This document shows, one piece after another, positions 55,881-64,000 of a stretch of DNA of 64,000 nt (its first letter is position 1; each line of letters opens with the position of its first letter). Source of the stretch: Brevibacterium spongiae (GTDB taxonomy: Bacteria; Actinomycetota; Actinomycetes; Actinomycetales; Brevibacteriaceae); contig NZ_CP093443.1 in assembly GCF_026168515.1 (NCBI RefSeq), positions 3,968,001 through 4,032,000 of the forward strand. Direction: 5' to 3'. A model generated the notes under the pieces. The model was not told where the DNA came from. It made no database searches and saw only the letters and a list, made by a program, of their open reading frames with translations. Made by a program: the position numbers and the translations under genes.

Positions 55881-58006
55881 TTGCTGTCCTCCTGACCGGT
55901 GGTGCGGGTGATGATGATGTTGGCCGCGCGATCGATGCGCGCGCTGAACTCGGGGTGCAGAGGCACCGTCGAACCGAACTCCTCGATGATCGCGGGCCCC
56001 GCGATCTCGTCACCGGCCAGCAGCTCCTCGCGCCAGTAGACCGGGGTGTCGACGAAGCCGTCGGCGGCGGCGAAGCAGACGGGGCGGTGACCGGTCTTCG
56101 CCCTCTTGTCGAGGGCGGGCGCACCGTCGGCCGAGGCGATGCTGCGAGTCTCCGGACGCGTGATCGGTCCGATGCCGGACACACGGAGGTTGACCCATTC
56201 GACGAACTGGTCGTCGGCGGCGGCGAAGTCGTAGCCGTAGAGCTTGCGGTGCTCCGCGTGGAAGGCTCGGGTCACCTCATCGGCCCATTCTCTCGTGATC
56301 GCGCCCGCCGGTGCCGGGACGCGGACCTCGAAGGCCTGGCCGAAGTAGCGCAGGTCGACCGAACGGTCGAACTGGTGCGCCGAGGCGGGGAAGCCCTCAC
56401 CGTCGAGTGCGGCGGCGGCCCGGGCTGTGAGTCCCGCGAAGAGATCGGCCACCTCGGCGATGTCGAGGCGGTCGTCGCGGCAGACGTTGGTCTGCACGTA
56501 GTCGTTCTTCACGTCGACGGTGAGCAGACCGTACGCCGAGACGTTGCCTGGGTCGTGGGGGACGACAACGCCGGCGAGGTCGAGGACGTCGACGAGGGTG
56601 CAGGCGAGCAGGGAGCCGGAGCCGCCGAAGGTCGCGAGCATGAAGTCACGGACGTCGAGTCCGCGTTGGACGGAGATCTGGCGCAAGGCATTGGCCTGAT
56701 TCCAGGCGGAGATCTCGAGGATGCCGGTCGCCGCCTTCTCCGCGCTCAGCTCGAGGCGTTCGGCAATCCGGGCGATGCCGGACTTCGCCGCGTCGACGTC
56801 GAGCGGTATCTCCCCACCGAGGAGGTGGGGCGGGATCCGCCCGAGGAAGACGTGGGCGTCGGTGATCGTCGGCTCGGTGCCGCCGTTGCCGTAGCAGATG
56901 GGGCCGGGATCGGCTCCCGCGGACTGGGGGCCGACCTTGAGCTGGCCCTCCGGTGTGGTCCAGGCGATGGAGCCGCCGCCGGCGCCGACGGTGACGACGT
57001 CGATCATCGGGATCTTCGAGGGGTAAGCGCCGACGGTGCCCTCGGTGGTCAGGGCCGGTTCTCCGTCGATGACGACGGTGACGTCGGTCGAGGTGCCGCC
57101 GCCGTCACAGGTGAGCACCTGGTCGAAGCCCGCTTCCCGGGCGATGAGCCCGGCGCCGAGCGCACCGGCGGCCGGCCCTGAGAGCACGGTGGTGATGGGC
57201 TGGTGGACGACCTCTTCGGCGGAGAGGACCCCGCCGTTGGACTTCATGATGTAGAAGGGCAGAGCGGAGTCCTCGCCGGCGCCGGTGTAGGCGTCGAGGC
57301 GTTCGTGGATGTTGTGCACGTACTTCGAGACCTTCGGTTTGACGGCCGCGTCGACGAGGGTGGTCATCGAACGCTCGTACTCGCGGTATTCGCGCAGCAC
57401 CTCGGAGCTCAGCGAGACCGTAGCCTCGGGGTGGATCTCGGTGAGGATCTCCCGCATCCTCTGCTCATGGACTGGGTTGGCGTAGGCGTGGAGGAAGTTC
57501 ACGCCCAGCGTCATCACGCCCTGATCTTTGAACCACTGGGCGACCTCGCGGGCCTGCGCCTCATCAAAGGGACGGACCTCGCCGCCTTCGAAGTCGAGGC
57601 GACCCGACACGGTCTTGACGAGGTCGGCGGGGACGATGCGATCGGGCTTGACCCAGAAATAGGAGTTGCCGTAGCCGTCGGGCACTGCCTGACGGGCGAT
57701 CTCGAGGACGAACTCATAGCCTTCGGTGGTGATGAAGCCGAGACGGTCGAGCTTGCCCTCGAGCAGCTGGTTCGTCGCGACGGTCGTGCCGTGGCTGACG
57801 GCACTGATGTGCTCCGCTGAGACCGAGTCGCCGAGCATGCCCAGCACCTTATCGATGCCGTTGATGAACCCGTCGGCTGGGTTCGACGGCGTCGACGGAG
57901 TCTTCGTCGTCGTCAGTGTGCCGGTGGATTCGTCGAATGCGACGATGTCCGTGAATGTTCCGCCGGTGTCAATGCCGATGCGGATCCGTGGAGCGTGGGG
58001 CGACAT
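55877..58006 (-). CDS. hyuA: Hydantoinase A / oxoprolinase subunit A
   Basis: A 709-residue subunit with an actin-like ATPase fold: RIGIDTGGTFTDIVAFD, SHGTTVATNQLLEG, VLTCDGGGTSTDV and TVGAGGGSIAW are the phosphate and metal motifs. It activates the ring carbonyl by phosphorylation before HyuB hydrolyses it. The ATG at 58006 has GGAAGG 6 nt upstream; the 23 upstream in-frame codons are not used. It has a 105-bp gap before it, the largest within this operon. Confidence 0.93.
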   Translation of the reverse strand: MSPHAPRIRIGIDTGGTFTDIVAFDESTGTLTTTKTPSTPSNPADGFINGIDKVLGMLGDSVSAEHISAVSHGTTVATNQLLEGKLDRLGFITTEGYEFVLEIARQAVPDGYGNSYFWVKPDRIVPADLVKTVSGRLDFEGGEVRPFDEAQAREVAQWFKDQGVMTLGVNFLHAYANPVHEQRMREILTEIHPEATVSLSSEVLREYREYERSMTTLVDAAVKPKVSKYVHNIHERLDAYTGAGEDSALPFYIMKSNGGVLSAEEVVHQPITTVLSGPAAGALGAGLIAREAGFDQVLTCDGGGTSTDVTVVIDGEPALTTEGTVGAYPSKIPMIDVVTVGAGGGSIAWTTPEGQLKVGPQSAGADPGPICYGNGGTEPTITDAHVFLGRIPPHLLGGEIPLDVDAAKSGIARIAERLELSAEKAATGILEISAWNQANALRQISVQRGLDVRDFMLATFGGSGSLLACTLVDVLDLAGVVVPHDPGNVSAYGLLTVDVKNDYVQTNVCRDDRLDIAEVADLFAGLTARAAAALDGEGFPASAHQFDRSVDLRYFGQAFEVRVPAPAGAITREWADEVTRAFHAEHRKLYGYDFAAADDQFVEWVNLRVSGIGPITRPETRSIASADGAPALDKRAKTGHRPVCFAAADGFVDTPVYWREELLAGDEIAGPAIIEEFGSTVPLHPEFSARIDRAANIIITRTTGQEDSK

Positions 58007-58111
58007 CTTCGTCCTTCCAGGTCGCGTGGGATTTGTCACCATCTTTCCCGGTGCCCACGCTGACTGAACCGGCAAGAGCTGACAAACGCGAGTACGTCTG
58101 TTGGCGAGAGT

Positions 58112-58966
58112 TCACAACCGGCTCTCGCCGAGGCTGGTGTGCAGTTCCTCGGCGAGCACCTCATCGAGGCTGCGGGCCTCGCGCCCGAGGATCGCCGGGA
58201 TCCCGGCACTGCCACAGGGCAGTCCGTAGCGGTCGTAGTAGTCGAACATCGCCGTCAGCCATGCGCGTTCACGGGCGTCAATGCCGGAATCGGCGCGGGC
58301 CTCCTGCGCCGCGGACCAGGCCGCTGGATTCGTCACCTCGATGCCCACCATCGCGCCGAGGACCTGTCCTGCGGCCCGAGCCACGTCCCCGACGCTGACG
58401 AGCTCCGGTCCGCCGAGCTCAAGGGTCGCGCCGAGGTGGTCCTCGGTCGTGAGCAGCCGCGCGGCCGCCTCACCGACATCGCGCAGACCGATGAGCCCGA
58501 AGGGAGTGTCGGCGCTGTAGGCGACACTGATGGCGGGTGGAGTCTCGCGCAGTCCGGGCAGGAGGTTCTCAATGTATGCGCAGGGTTGGACGATCGTGAA
58601 AGGCAGAGAGCTTCTGCGCACTCGGTCCTCGGCCTCGGCCTTCGCGAGGTGGTGCGGCATTGAGGGTGCGTAGGGAGCAGCTACCGAGTGATAGACGATG
58701 CGCTCGATACCTGCTCTGTGTGAGGAATCGAGGAGCATCTCGATTAGCCCGAGTTCGTCGCTGTGCAGGTTAGGGGCCATGAGGTAGGCGGCGTGACAGC
58801 CGCGCAGAGCGGCAGTGGGATCGGTCAGGTCCCTCCGCCCGAGAGGGACCGGCACATGGCCTGCGGCACTTACTGCGTCTGCGATCGCGCGCCCGGTCTT
58901 CCCGGTGCCGGAGACGATGGCAACTCTCTGTGCGTCGGGTGTTTTGGTCGAAGCGATCTGTGTCAT
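58112..58966 (-). CDS. NAD(P)-binding NmrA-like protein
   Basis: A 284-residue Rossmann protein of the NmrA/atypical SDR group. The nucleotide loop is VSGTGKTGRAIADAV, a variant of GxxGxxG. Later blocks are VYHSVAAPYAPSM and the substrate-cap region with DVGEAAARLL. No catalytic Tyr-x-x-x-Lys is evident, so it may be a redox sensor or a reductase of quinone-oxidoreductase-2 type. Its start overlaps the MocA-like stop (ATGA). Confidence 0.8.
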   Translation of the reverse strand: MTQIASTKTPDAQRVAIVSGTGKTGRAIADAVSAAGHVPVPLGRRDLTDPTAALRGCHAAYLMAPNLHSDELGLIEMLLDSSHRAGIERIVYHSVAAPYAPSMPHHLAKAEAEDRVRRSSLPFTIVQPCAYIENLLPGLRETPPAISVAYSADTPFGLIGLRDVGEAAARLLTTEDHLGATLELGGPELVSVGDVARAAGQVLGAMVGIEVTNPAAWSAAQEARADSGIDARERAWLTAMFDYYDRYGLPCGSAGIPAILGREARSLDEVLAEELHTSLGESRL

Positions 58967-59613
58967 GAGCGTGTTCCTTCCAAATGCAGTCCGAATCGGG
59001 CTGCGGTTTCCGGGGTGTCGACATCGGCTAGCCCGTCGTGGCCCGGCGGCAGCAGGTCCGCGCACTCGACGCTGGTGACGTCGCCGCTGCCCGAGTGACG
59101 CTTGAGCATGGTCCGCAGTCCCTTGTCCCCGGCCGCGACCGCGAGCGCTTCGGCGATGTGTTCGCGACCGAGGGCGACGGGGTGGCCGGGGACCGAGTTC
59201 CAGTGCGCGCGGGCGAGATTTGCGGGGGCAGTCGCATCGAGCAGGCGCCCGTATGCCTCAGCTGGGACGTCGGGCAGGTCGAGCAGTGAGATGACGACAC
59301 CGGCGGCCCTGTTCGGCACCGCATTCAGCCCTGCGATCAAGGAGGTGCTCAGGCCCTGAAGGTGGTCCGAGTTTTCGACGATCCGTGCGCTGCGGGGCAC
59401 CAGAAGGGACGCCTGCGCCGACATCGGGCCGAGCACGACGATGACGTCCGAGGCGAGTCCTCGTGCGGTTGCCGCCGTCAGCATCTTCTCGACCTGCGCG
59501 GTCAGCAGCGCTGTGCCGTCCGCGTACCGCAGCAGTGCCTTCGGCCCGCCCATCCGCGTACCGCTGCCGGCAGCCAGCAGAAGAAGACTCGGCGCCTGGT
59601 TTACCTGATCCAT
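58963..59613 (-). CDS. mocA: MocA-like molybdenum cofactor cytidylyltransferase
   Basis: A 216-residue nucleotidyltransferase of the MobA/MocA superfamily. The nucleotide loop is LLLAAGSGTRMGGPKALL; the metal site lies in SLLDLPDVPAEAY (LDLPD in place of the common GDMP/ADMP). It should convert molybdopterin to its CMP dinucleotide, the cofactor of xanthine-dehydrogenase-family enzymes. It is the first gene of the hyu-arcC-cox maturation operon, so cofactor supply is co-regulated with the pathway. Confidence 0.88.
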   Translation of the reverse strand: MDQVNQAPSLLLLAAGSGTRMGGPKALLRYADGTALLTAQVEKMLTAATARGLASDVIVVLGPMSAQASLLVPRSARIVENSDHLQGLSTSLIAGLNAVPNRAAGVVISLLDLPDVPAEAYGRLLDATAPANLARAHWNSVPGHPVALGREHIAEALAVAAGDKGLRTMLKRHSGSGDVTSVECADLLPPGHDGLADVDTPETAARFGLHLEGTRS

Positions 59614-59840
59614 GTGCCTAGGGTGGCACCACTACCGCCGATGTGCCACTGCATATCTCACCAAAGACGGTCCCAGCCCATCGTCAGATCTCGTGGTATC
59701 GGAAGGGCGTCGCCGGGCATATTGCTTCCGGCTTAGCGGGCCGTGGCTCCATGGGCCTTCAGATGAGGTCTGGCCAGCAGACTGGCGAGCAAATAGGACG
59801 AGCTGCCTGAAGACTTAGATGACTAAAGTGCCGCCGCACC
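59614..59840 (-). promoter_or_regulatory. Promoter/operator region of the mocA-hyu operon
   Basis: 227 bp with no gene. Directly upstream of mocA are three related sites: GTGCC at 59614-59618, GTGGCAC at 59623-59629 and GTGCCAC at 59643-59649. The last two form an inverted repeat with a 13-nt gap. This is a plausible operator. The remainder is moderately AT-richer and shows nothing I can name. Confidence 0.4.
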
Positions 59841-60575
59841 TCACGGCGTCCGACGGCGCAGGGTGAGCGAACCGACGATGACGGCGCCGACGATCCAGCA
59901 GGCGATGAAGAGCACTCTCAGCCAGATATAGACGGTGTCCTCGTCACCGGTCGACACCGCGTCCAGTGCATCGATCGCGTGCGAGAGCGGCAGCCAGTCG
60001 CCGATCACCTCGAGCACATCGGGCAGCTGATCACGCGGGAGGAAGATCCCGCCGAGCAGGATCTGCGGGAACACGAAGACGGGCATGAACTGCACGACCT
60101 GGAACTCGGTACGTGCAAAAGCGCTGGCCAGCAGGCCCAAAGCCGTACCAAGCAGCGCATCGGCGATCGCCACGACGAATAGCAGCCAGACCGGCCCTTC
60201 GATCTCCAGACCGCACACCAGGGTCGCGTAGCCGACGGCCACGGCCGTCTGCACGACGGCAAGCAGTCCGAACGCCAAGGTGTAGCCGAGGATGAAGTCA
60301 CCGCGCCCCAACGGCATCGACAGCAGCCTCTCGAGCGTTCCGCTGCGGCGTTCGCGCAGGGTCGCGATGCTGGTGACGAGGAACATGACGATGAACGGGA
60401 AGAGCGCAAGCATCGCCGGCCCGATATCGGCGAACACCTCGGTCTCATCGAAGATCCACGCCACCAGGCCGATCAGGAGGCTCGGGACGATGAGCAGCAG
60501 GGCGATCGTGCGCGGATCATTCCGGATCTGGACGAGGACGCGTCCCGTTGTCGCCAGAGTGCGCATCGGGTTCAT
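59841..60575 (-). CDS. ABC-2 type permease
   Basis: A 244-residue, six-helix ABC-2 permease. The family block LRERRSGTLERLLSMPLGRGDFI and FPQILLGGIFLPRDQLPD are typical of daunorubicin/YhhJ-type exporters. The start overlaps the stop of the ATPase gene by 4 nt (ATGA). Confidence 0.88.
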   Translation of the reverse strand: MNPMRTLATTGRVLVQIRNDPRTIALLLIVPSLLIGLVAWIFDETEVFADIGPAMLALFPFIVMFLVTSIATLRERRSGTLERLLSMPLGRGDFILGYTLAFGLLAVVQTAVAVGYATLVCGLEIEGPVWLLFVVAIADALLGTALGLLASAFARTEFQVVQFMPVFVFPQILLGGIFLPRDQLPDVLEVIGDWLPLSHAIDALDAVSTGDEDTVYIWLRVLFIACWIVGAVIVGSLTLRRRTP

Positions 60576-61390
60576 CGCCGACCTCCCTTTTCCGCGCCGC
60601 GGACCCTGCCAACGCGACCGCCTCGCGAGAGCAGATGGGTCCCCGATCGCCGGCTCCGCCCGGAAGATCCCCTTCCAGCCGTGTCCGCTTCGATGATGTC
60701 GAGGAACGCTTCTTCCGCCGAGGCGGCCCCCGTGCTGGAGAGCAGATCGCGCGGTGTCGTATCGGCGATGATCGCCCCCTCCCGCATGAGCAGCAGCCGG
60801 TCGCAGCGCGTGGCCTCATCCATGACGTGGCTCGAGACCAGCAGCGTCGTTCCCTCCTCGGCGAGGCCGCGGAAGAGGTCCCACAGATCACTGCGCAGCA
60901 CAGGATCGAGACCCACGGTCGGTTCGTCGAGGACCAACAGGTCCGGGGATCCGAGCATCGCCGCGGCCAGTGACACTCGGTTGGCCTGACCTCCGGAGAG
61001 CGCCCGTGCCAGCCGATCGGCTTGCCCTGTCAGGTCCGTGCGTTCGAGGACTCGGTCGACATCGGTCTTCGGAGCGCCCTGCACTCGTGCGAAGTAGCGC
61101 AGATTCGACCGCACGCTGAGGTCGTCATAGATGCTCGCCGACTGCGTCATATAGCCGACTCGGTGGCGCAGATCTGCCGATCCGGCAGGGCGGCCCAGCA
61201 CCTGGACCCGTCCGCCTGCGACGATCTGGACCCCGACGACGGCCCGCATGAGTGTCGTCTTTCCGCTGCCGCTGGGCCCCAACAGCCCGACGATCGCGCC
61301 CCTGGGCAACTCGAGGTCCAGTGAGTCGATCACTGTCTTTCGACCCCTGCGGATCGTCAGCCCTCGTGCCTCCACCGAATTATTCATCAT
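60572..61390 (-). CDS. ABC transporter ATP-binding protein
   Basis: A 272-residue ATPase: Walker A GPSGSGKTTL, Q-loop YMTQSASIYDD, signature LSGGQANRVSLA, Walker B LLVLDEPTVGLDP, switch His in VSSHVMDEA. The last 35 residues are Arg/Gly/Ser-rich. It exports an unknown compound with the overlapping permease. The TetR-family gene lying just upstream on the same strand is the likely regulator. Confidence 0.9.
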   Translation of the reverse strand: MMNNSVEARGLTIRRGRKTVIDSLDLELPRGAIVGLLGPSGSGKTTLMRAVVGVQIVAGGRVQVLGRPAGSADLRHRVGYMTQSASIYDDLSVRSNLRYFARVQGAPKTDVDRVLERTDLTGQADRLARALSGGQANRVSLAAAMLGSPDLLVLDEPTVGLDPVLRSDLWDLFRGLAEEGTTLLVSSHVMDEATRCDRLLLMREGAIIADTTPRDLLSSTGAASAEEAFLDIIEADTAGRGSSGRSRRSGTHLLSRGGRVGRVRGAEKGGRR

Positions 61391-61498
61391 GCGCTGAATA
61401 TGACACCCGAGGGCGCTTCGGTCAAGGGTTCTCAGGGAGAGATTTCATGACTGCCGCCCCACCGCTGGTGAGGCGCAATCGTGCTGGAGCCGTTCGGC

Positions 61499-62134
61499 TC
61501 ACTTCGCGTCGCTGACCTCATCGAAATGCCCCTGCACCGCGGGCGCCAGGCGTGCAGTGAGATCGTCGACCGGCATCGATGCCAACGGGTCGAGTTCGAG
61601 GACGTGGCGAAATATGAGTGCACCCGCCATCTGAGTGAGAACGAGCGTGGCCCGCAGATCCGCCTCAGCCTGGTCGACGCCGCTGTCCGCGATCCTCGCC
61701 GCCACCGCTCCTTTGAGCTCGCGCAGGAGAAATTGCCTGATCAGGCGCCCCGCCGCCGAGTCGCTCACCGCGGAACGCAGAACTGTCACCCCGATCGACT
61801 TCACGCTCGATCGTTCCCAGGCGCTGAGCACCGTGCGCACGAGGGACTCGCCGAGGCGGTCGTCCGATACGTCCAAGGCCGTGCGGACGATGCGGTCCGG
61901 CCGAACGGGAAGCCTGACGACCTCGGCGAAGAGACCGGCCTTCGAATCGAAGTAGTGGTGGACGAGCGCGGAGTCGACCTGGGCTCGGCGGGCGATGCTG
62001 CGCAGAGACGCCTTGTCGTAGCCCTTCTCCGCGAATTCCACCGAGGCGGCATCGGTGATCGCTGTCCGAGCGTCACTGCCGCTTTCCTTAGGTGGGCGCC
62101 CCCTCCGGCGGGGCCCCGGCTTCACATCCGCCAT
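61499..62134 (-). CDS. TetR-family regulator
   Basis: A 211-residue repressor-type protein. The N-terminal arm is basic (RRRGRPPK). The HTH covers about 22-68 (ASLRSIARRAQVDSALVHHYF). The C-terminal ligand domain is of the TetR_C type with SIGVTVLRSAVSD. It likely controls the downstream ABC exporter genes, 108 bp away. The ATG at 62134 follows TACTCT by 7 nt; an earlier in-frame ATG is not favoured. Confidence 0.88.
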   Translation of the reverse strand: MADVKPGPRRRGRPPKESGSDARTAITDAASVEFAEKGYDKASLRSIARRAQVDSALVHHYFDSKAGLFAEVVRLPVRPDRIVRTALDVSDDRLGESLVRTVLSAWERSSVKSIGVTVLRSAVSDSAAGRLIRQFLLRELKGAVAARIADSGVDQAEADLRATLVLTQMAGALIFRHVLELDPLASMPVDDLTARLAPAVQGHFDEVSDAK

Positions 62135-62141
62135 GCTCCCC

Positions 62142-62147
62142 AGAGTA
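62142..62147 (-). promoter_or_regulatory. Leaderless-type -10 hexamer of the TetR gene
   Basis: TACTCT on the minus strand, 7 nt (GGGGAGC), then ATG. Confidence 0.4.
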
Positions 62148-62159
62148 TCGTGTGGCCCA

Positions 62160-62180
62160 GTTGCAAAAGGTCTGCACAAC
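62160..62180. promoter_or_regulatory. Possible TetR operator
   Basis: An imperfect dyad beginning GTTGCA and ending TGCACAAC, 26 bp upstream of the TetR start and 115 bp before the aminotransferase start. Position suits autoregulation. Confidence 0.3.
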
Positions 62181-62294
62181 GATCCGCCGGACGGGGCAAA
62201 GGTCTGGGAAACGGGCCTCTGTTTGGTCAGTACCGCCTCGGCGGGGTCCTAGCGTGGATGTAGCAGCAGTCGTATGAAAGGTTTTTCGGTTCAC

Positions 62295-63575
62295 ATGTTC
62301 AGGCAGTCGTCGAAGTTGGCCAATGTCCTCTATGGCATCCGAGGACCCGTCCTCGAAGAGGCCCAGGCGATGGAAGCCGCCGGGCACACGATCCTCAAGC
62401 TCAACATCGGCAACCCTGCCCCCTTCGGCTTCGAAGCCCCCGAGGCGATCGTCCAGGACATCGCCGCGAACCTGCCCGTGACGCAGGGCTATTCCGACTC
62501 GCGGGGAATCCTCTCCGCCCGCCGCGCCGTCGTCCAGTACTACGAGACCCGCGGCATCCACAATCTCGGCACCGACGAGGTCTTCCTCGGCAACGGAGTC
62601 AGCGAACTCATCACCTTGAGCCTGCAGGCGCTGTGCAACCCGGAGGACGAGATCCTCGTCCCCGGGCCCGACTACCCGCTGTGGACCGCCTCGGTGGCGC
62701 TGTCCGGCGGCACCCCCGTCCACTACCGCTGCGCGGAAGAAGATGCGTGGCAGCCGGATTTGGACGACCTCGAGTCCCGGATCACCGAACGCACCCGCGG
62801 AATCGTCGTCATCAACCCGAACAACCCGACCGGAGCGGTGTACTCGAAGGAGACGCTGCAGAAGATCGCCGACATCGCCCGCCGCCACGGCCTCATCGTC
62901 TTCTCCGACGAGATCTACGAGAAGATCACCTACAACGGCGTCGAACTGGTCAATATGGCCACGCTCACCGGCGACGACGTTCTGTGCCTGACCTTCTCGG
63001 GTTTGTCGAAGGCCTACCGGGTCGCCGGCTATCGTTCCGGTTGGCTGGCGATCACCGGGCCGCTGGACGAAGCGCACAGCTACCTCGAGGGCATCAAACT
63101 GCTTGCGAATATGCGCATGTGCTCGAATGTTCCGGCCCAGCACGCTATCCAGGCGGCCCTGGGCGGAAAGCAGTCGATCGACGACCTCATCCTGCCGACG
63201 GGCCGCCTCGGCCACCAGATGCAGGTCGCCTACGAGGGGCTGAACTCGATCGACGGGGTCTCGGCCCACCGGGCCGACGGCGCGCTGTACATGTTCGCGA
63301 AGCTCGATGTCGAGAAGTTCGGCATCACCGATGACGAGCAGTTCGCCCTCGACCTGCTGCGCGAACAGAAGATCCTCGTCTCCCACGGCACGGCCTTCAA
63401 CTGGCCCAAGCCCGATCATTTCCGACTCGTCACCCTGCCGTCGGTCGAGGTGCTCACCGAGGCGATCGAACGTCTCGACACGTTCCTCTCCGGTTACCGG
63501 CAGGTCGCTCCGACGACGTGTGAGCTGCCCATCGTGCGCGAACCCGCACGCGCCGGATCCGCAGCAGCCGGCTGA
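62295..63575 (+). CDS. AlaA-like pyridoxal-phosphate aminotransferase
   Basis: A 426-residue class I aminotransferase. SSKLANVLYGIRGPVLEEA and LNIGNPAPFGFEAPE match the AlaA (glutamate-pyruvate aminotransferase) branch. The PLP site is SGLSKAYRVAGYRSGW (Lys in SKAYR), with NPNNPTGAV as the Asn/Pro substrate loop. The ATG at 62295 aligns with the known AlaA start and has GAAAGG upstream; an ATG 21 nt earlier is possible. The last 25 residues are an Ala/Pro extension. Confidence 0.88.
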   Translation: MFRQSSKLANVLYGIRGPVLEEAQAMEAAGHTILKLNIGNPAPFGFEAPEAIVQDIAANLPVTQGYSDSRGILSARRAVVQYYETRGIHNLGTDEVFLGNGVSELITLSLQALCNPEDEILVPGPDYPLWTASVALSGGTPVHYRCAEEDAWQPDLDDLESRITERTRGIVVINPNNPTGAVYSKETLQKIADIARRHGLIVFSDEIYEKITYNGVELVNMATLTGDDVLCLTFSGLSKAYRVAGYRSGWLAITGPLDEAHSYLEGIKLLANMRMCSNVPAQHAIQAALGGKQSIDDLILPTGRLGHQMQVAYEGLNSIDGVSAHRADGALYMFAKLDVEKFGITDDEQFALDLLREQKILVSHGTAFNWPKPDHFRLVTLPSVEVLTEAIERLDTFLSGYRQVAPTTCELPIVREPARAGSAAAG

Positions 63576-63653
63576 CGGCGACGACCGCTCAGGTGCTGCG
63601 CCCGTCCGCCATCGGGTGCAGCGGAGAAGACGGAGCCCTGCGACACTGGTCTC

Positions 63654-64000
63654 ATGACTGAGATCGAAGATGAATCGGGGACCGTGTCCGCGGCCGCCGT
63701 GGCCGAGATCGTCAGAGCTCTCACTCGCGGAGTCGATCTCGACCGCACGGCGCTGGCCCGCGGTCTCGAGCACCACCCCGACCTCATCGACTCCTTCTCC
63801 GATCTCTCTTCGACCATGACCCGGTGGAAGCAGAAGGATCGAGAGCGTTCGGCCCTGCTCGAAAGCGCCTCGGAGCTCATCCGTGTGCGAGACACCGAGA
63901 AGCTGCTGCAGAAGCTCGTCGACCGCGCCCAAACACTCATCGGATGCGATATCGCCTACCTCTCCCAGTACTATCCAGAGACCGACGACCTACGTGTTCA
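63654..64000 (+). CDS. GAF-domain protein, probable CdaR/PucR-like regulator (cut by window end)
   Basis: The first 115 codons are visible. An N-terminal helical segment (residues 1-55) is followed by a coiled helix (LLESASELIRVRDTEKLLQKL) and the start of a GAF domain (GCDIAYLSQYYPETDDLRV). Proteins of this layout in actinobacteria usually end in a PucR-type HTH, but that part lies outside the window. Confidence 0.55.
   Translation, partial: MTEIEDESGTVSAAAVAEIVRALTRGVDLDRTALARGLEHHPDLIDSFSDLSSTMTRWKQKDRERSALLESASELIRVRDTEKLLQKLVDRAQTLIGCDIAYLSQYYPETDDLRV

Noticed and set aside
62088-63932. 614-codon open frame opposite the aminotransferase
   Set aside because: It spans a confident aminotransferase gene and two intergenic regions and has no domain of its own.

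Overview
The window is chromosomal DNA of a high-GC Gram-positive actinobacterium. The signs are strong G/C bias at codon third positions, actinobacterial families (SigK/RskA, DUF664 DinB-like, PPK2), an LPXTG wall-anchored protein and many leaderless-type start sites. A member of Micrococcales such as Brevibacterium fits best, but that is inference. Coding density is high, no stretch over 300 bases lacks a gene, and I see no rRNA, tRNA or CRISPR array.

0-13 kb is housekeeping and mobile: a fused trehalose-phosphatase/GH15 protein, an HdeD-like membrane protein, a Tat-exported Rieske protein, an MFS exporter, RecQ, a VOC protein, kynureninase and a MOSC protein. Three copies of a long palindrome lie around the last two genes. 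An IS110-family element abuts the third copy, and an MFS transporter follows. 13-20 kb carries isochorismatase-like, two OsmC/Ohr, PPK2, TRIC and alpha/beta-hydrolase genes. 18.4-22.6 kb is a SigK stress locus: a membrane-anchored sulfite-oxidase-like molybdoenzyme, a fasciclin lipoprotein, SigK and its anti-sigma factor. Two near-identical promoters (CCATCC-N15-CCGAAT) precede the first two genes. 22.6-28.2 kb holds a methyltransferase, a two-component system, a DinB-like protein and a NatAB-type ABC exporter.

28.3-32.2 kb is a surface-protein module. A SipW-type signal peptidase is followed by an AT-rich promoter region, then two TasA/CalY-like secreted proteins, another exported protein and an LPXTG protein. 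An acetyltransferase, an amino-acid permease and an MFS exporter follow.

35.8-59.6 kb is the most interesting part: a dense catabolic island of three transcription units. Unit 1 (minus) encodes a UraA-like NCS2 permease, a three-subunit molybdenum hydroxylase of the form II CoxMSL type, CoxG and an amidase, with a PucR regulator upstream. Unit 2 (plus) encodes AllH (DUF2877) and a 987-residue fusion of FdrA (AllF) with AllG (DUF1116), so together the three subunits of an oxamate-carbamoyltransferase-like enzyme. Unit 3 (minus) encodes a MocA-like cofactor cytidylyltransferase, an NmrA-like protein, hydantoinase/oxoprolinase HyuA and HyuB, carbamate kinase, CoxD-like AAA+ ATPase, CoxE-like VWA protein and XdhC. 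My reading is an energy-conserving pathway: import and hydroxylation of an N-heterocycle, ATP-dependent ring opening to a ureido acid, phosphorolytic carbamoyl transfer, ATP recovery by carbamate kinase, and deamidation of the remaining half-amide.

The window ends with an ABC exporter and TetR regulator, an AlaA-like aminotransferase, and the start of a GAF-containing protein cut by the edge.
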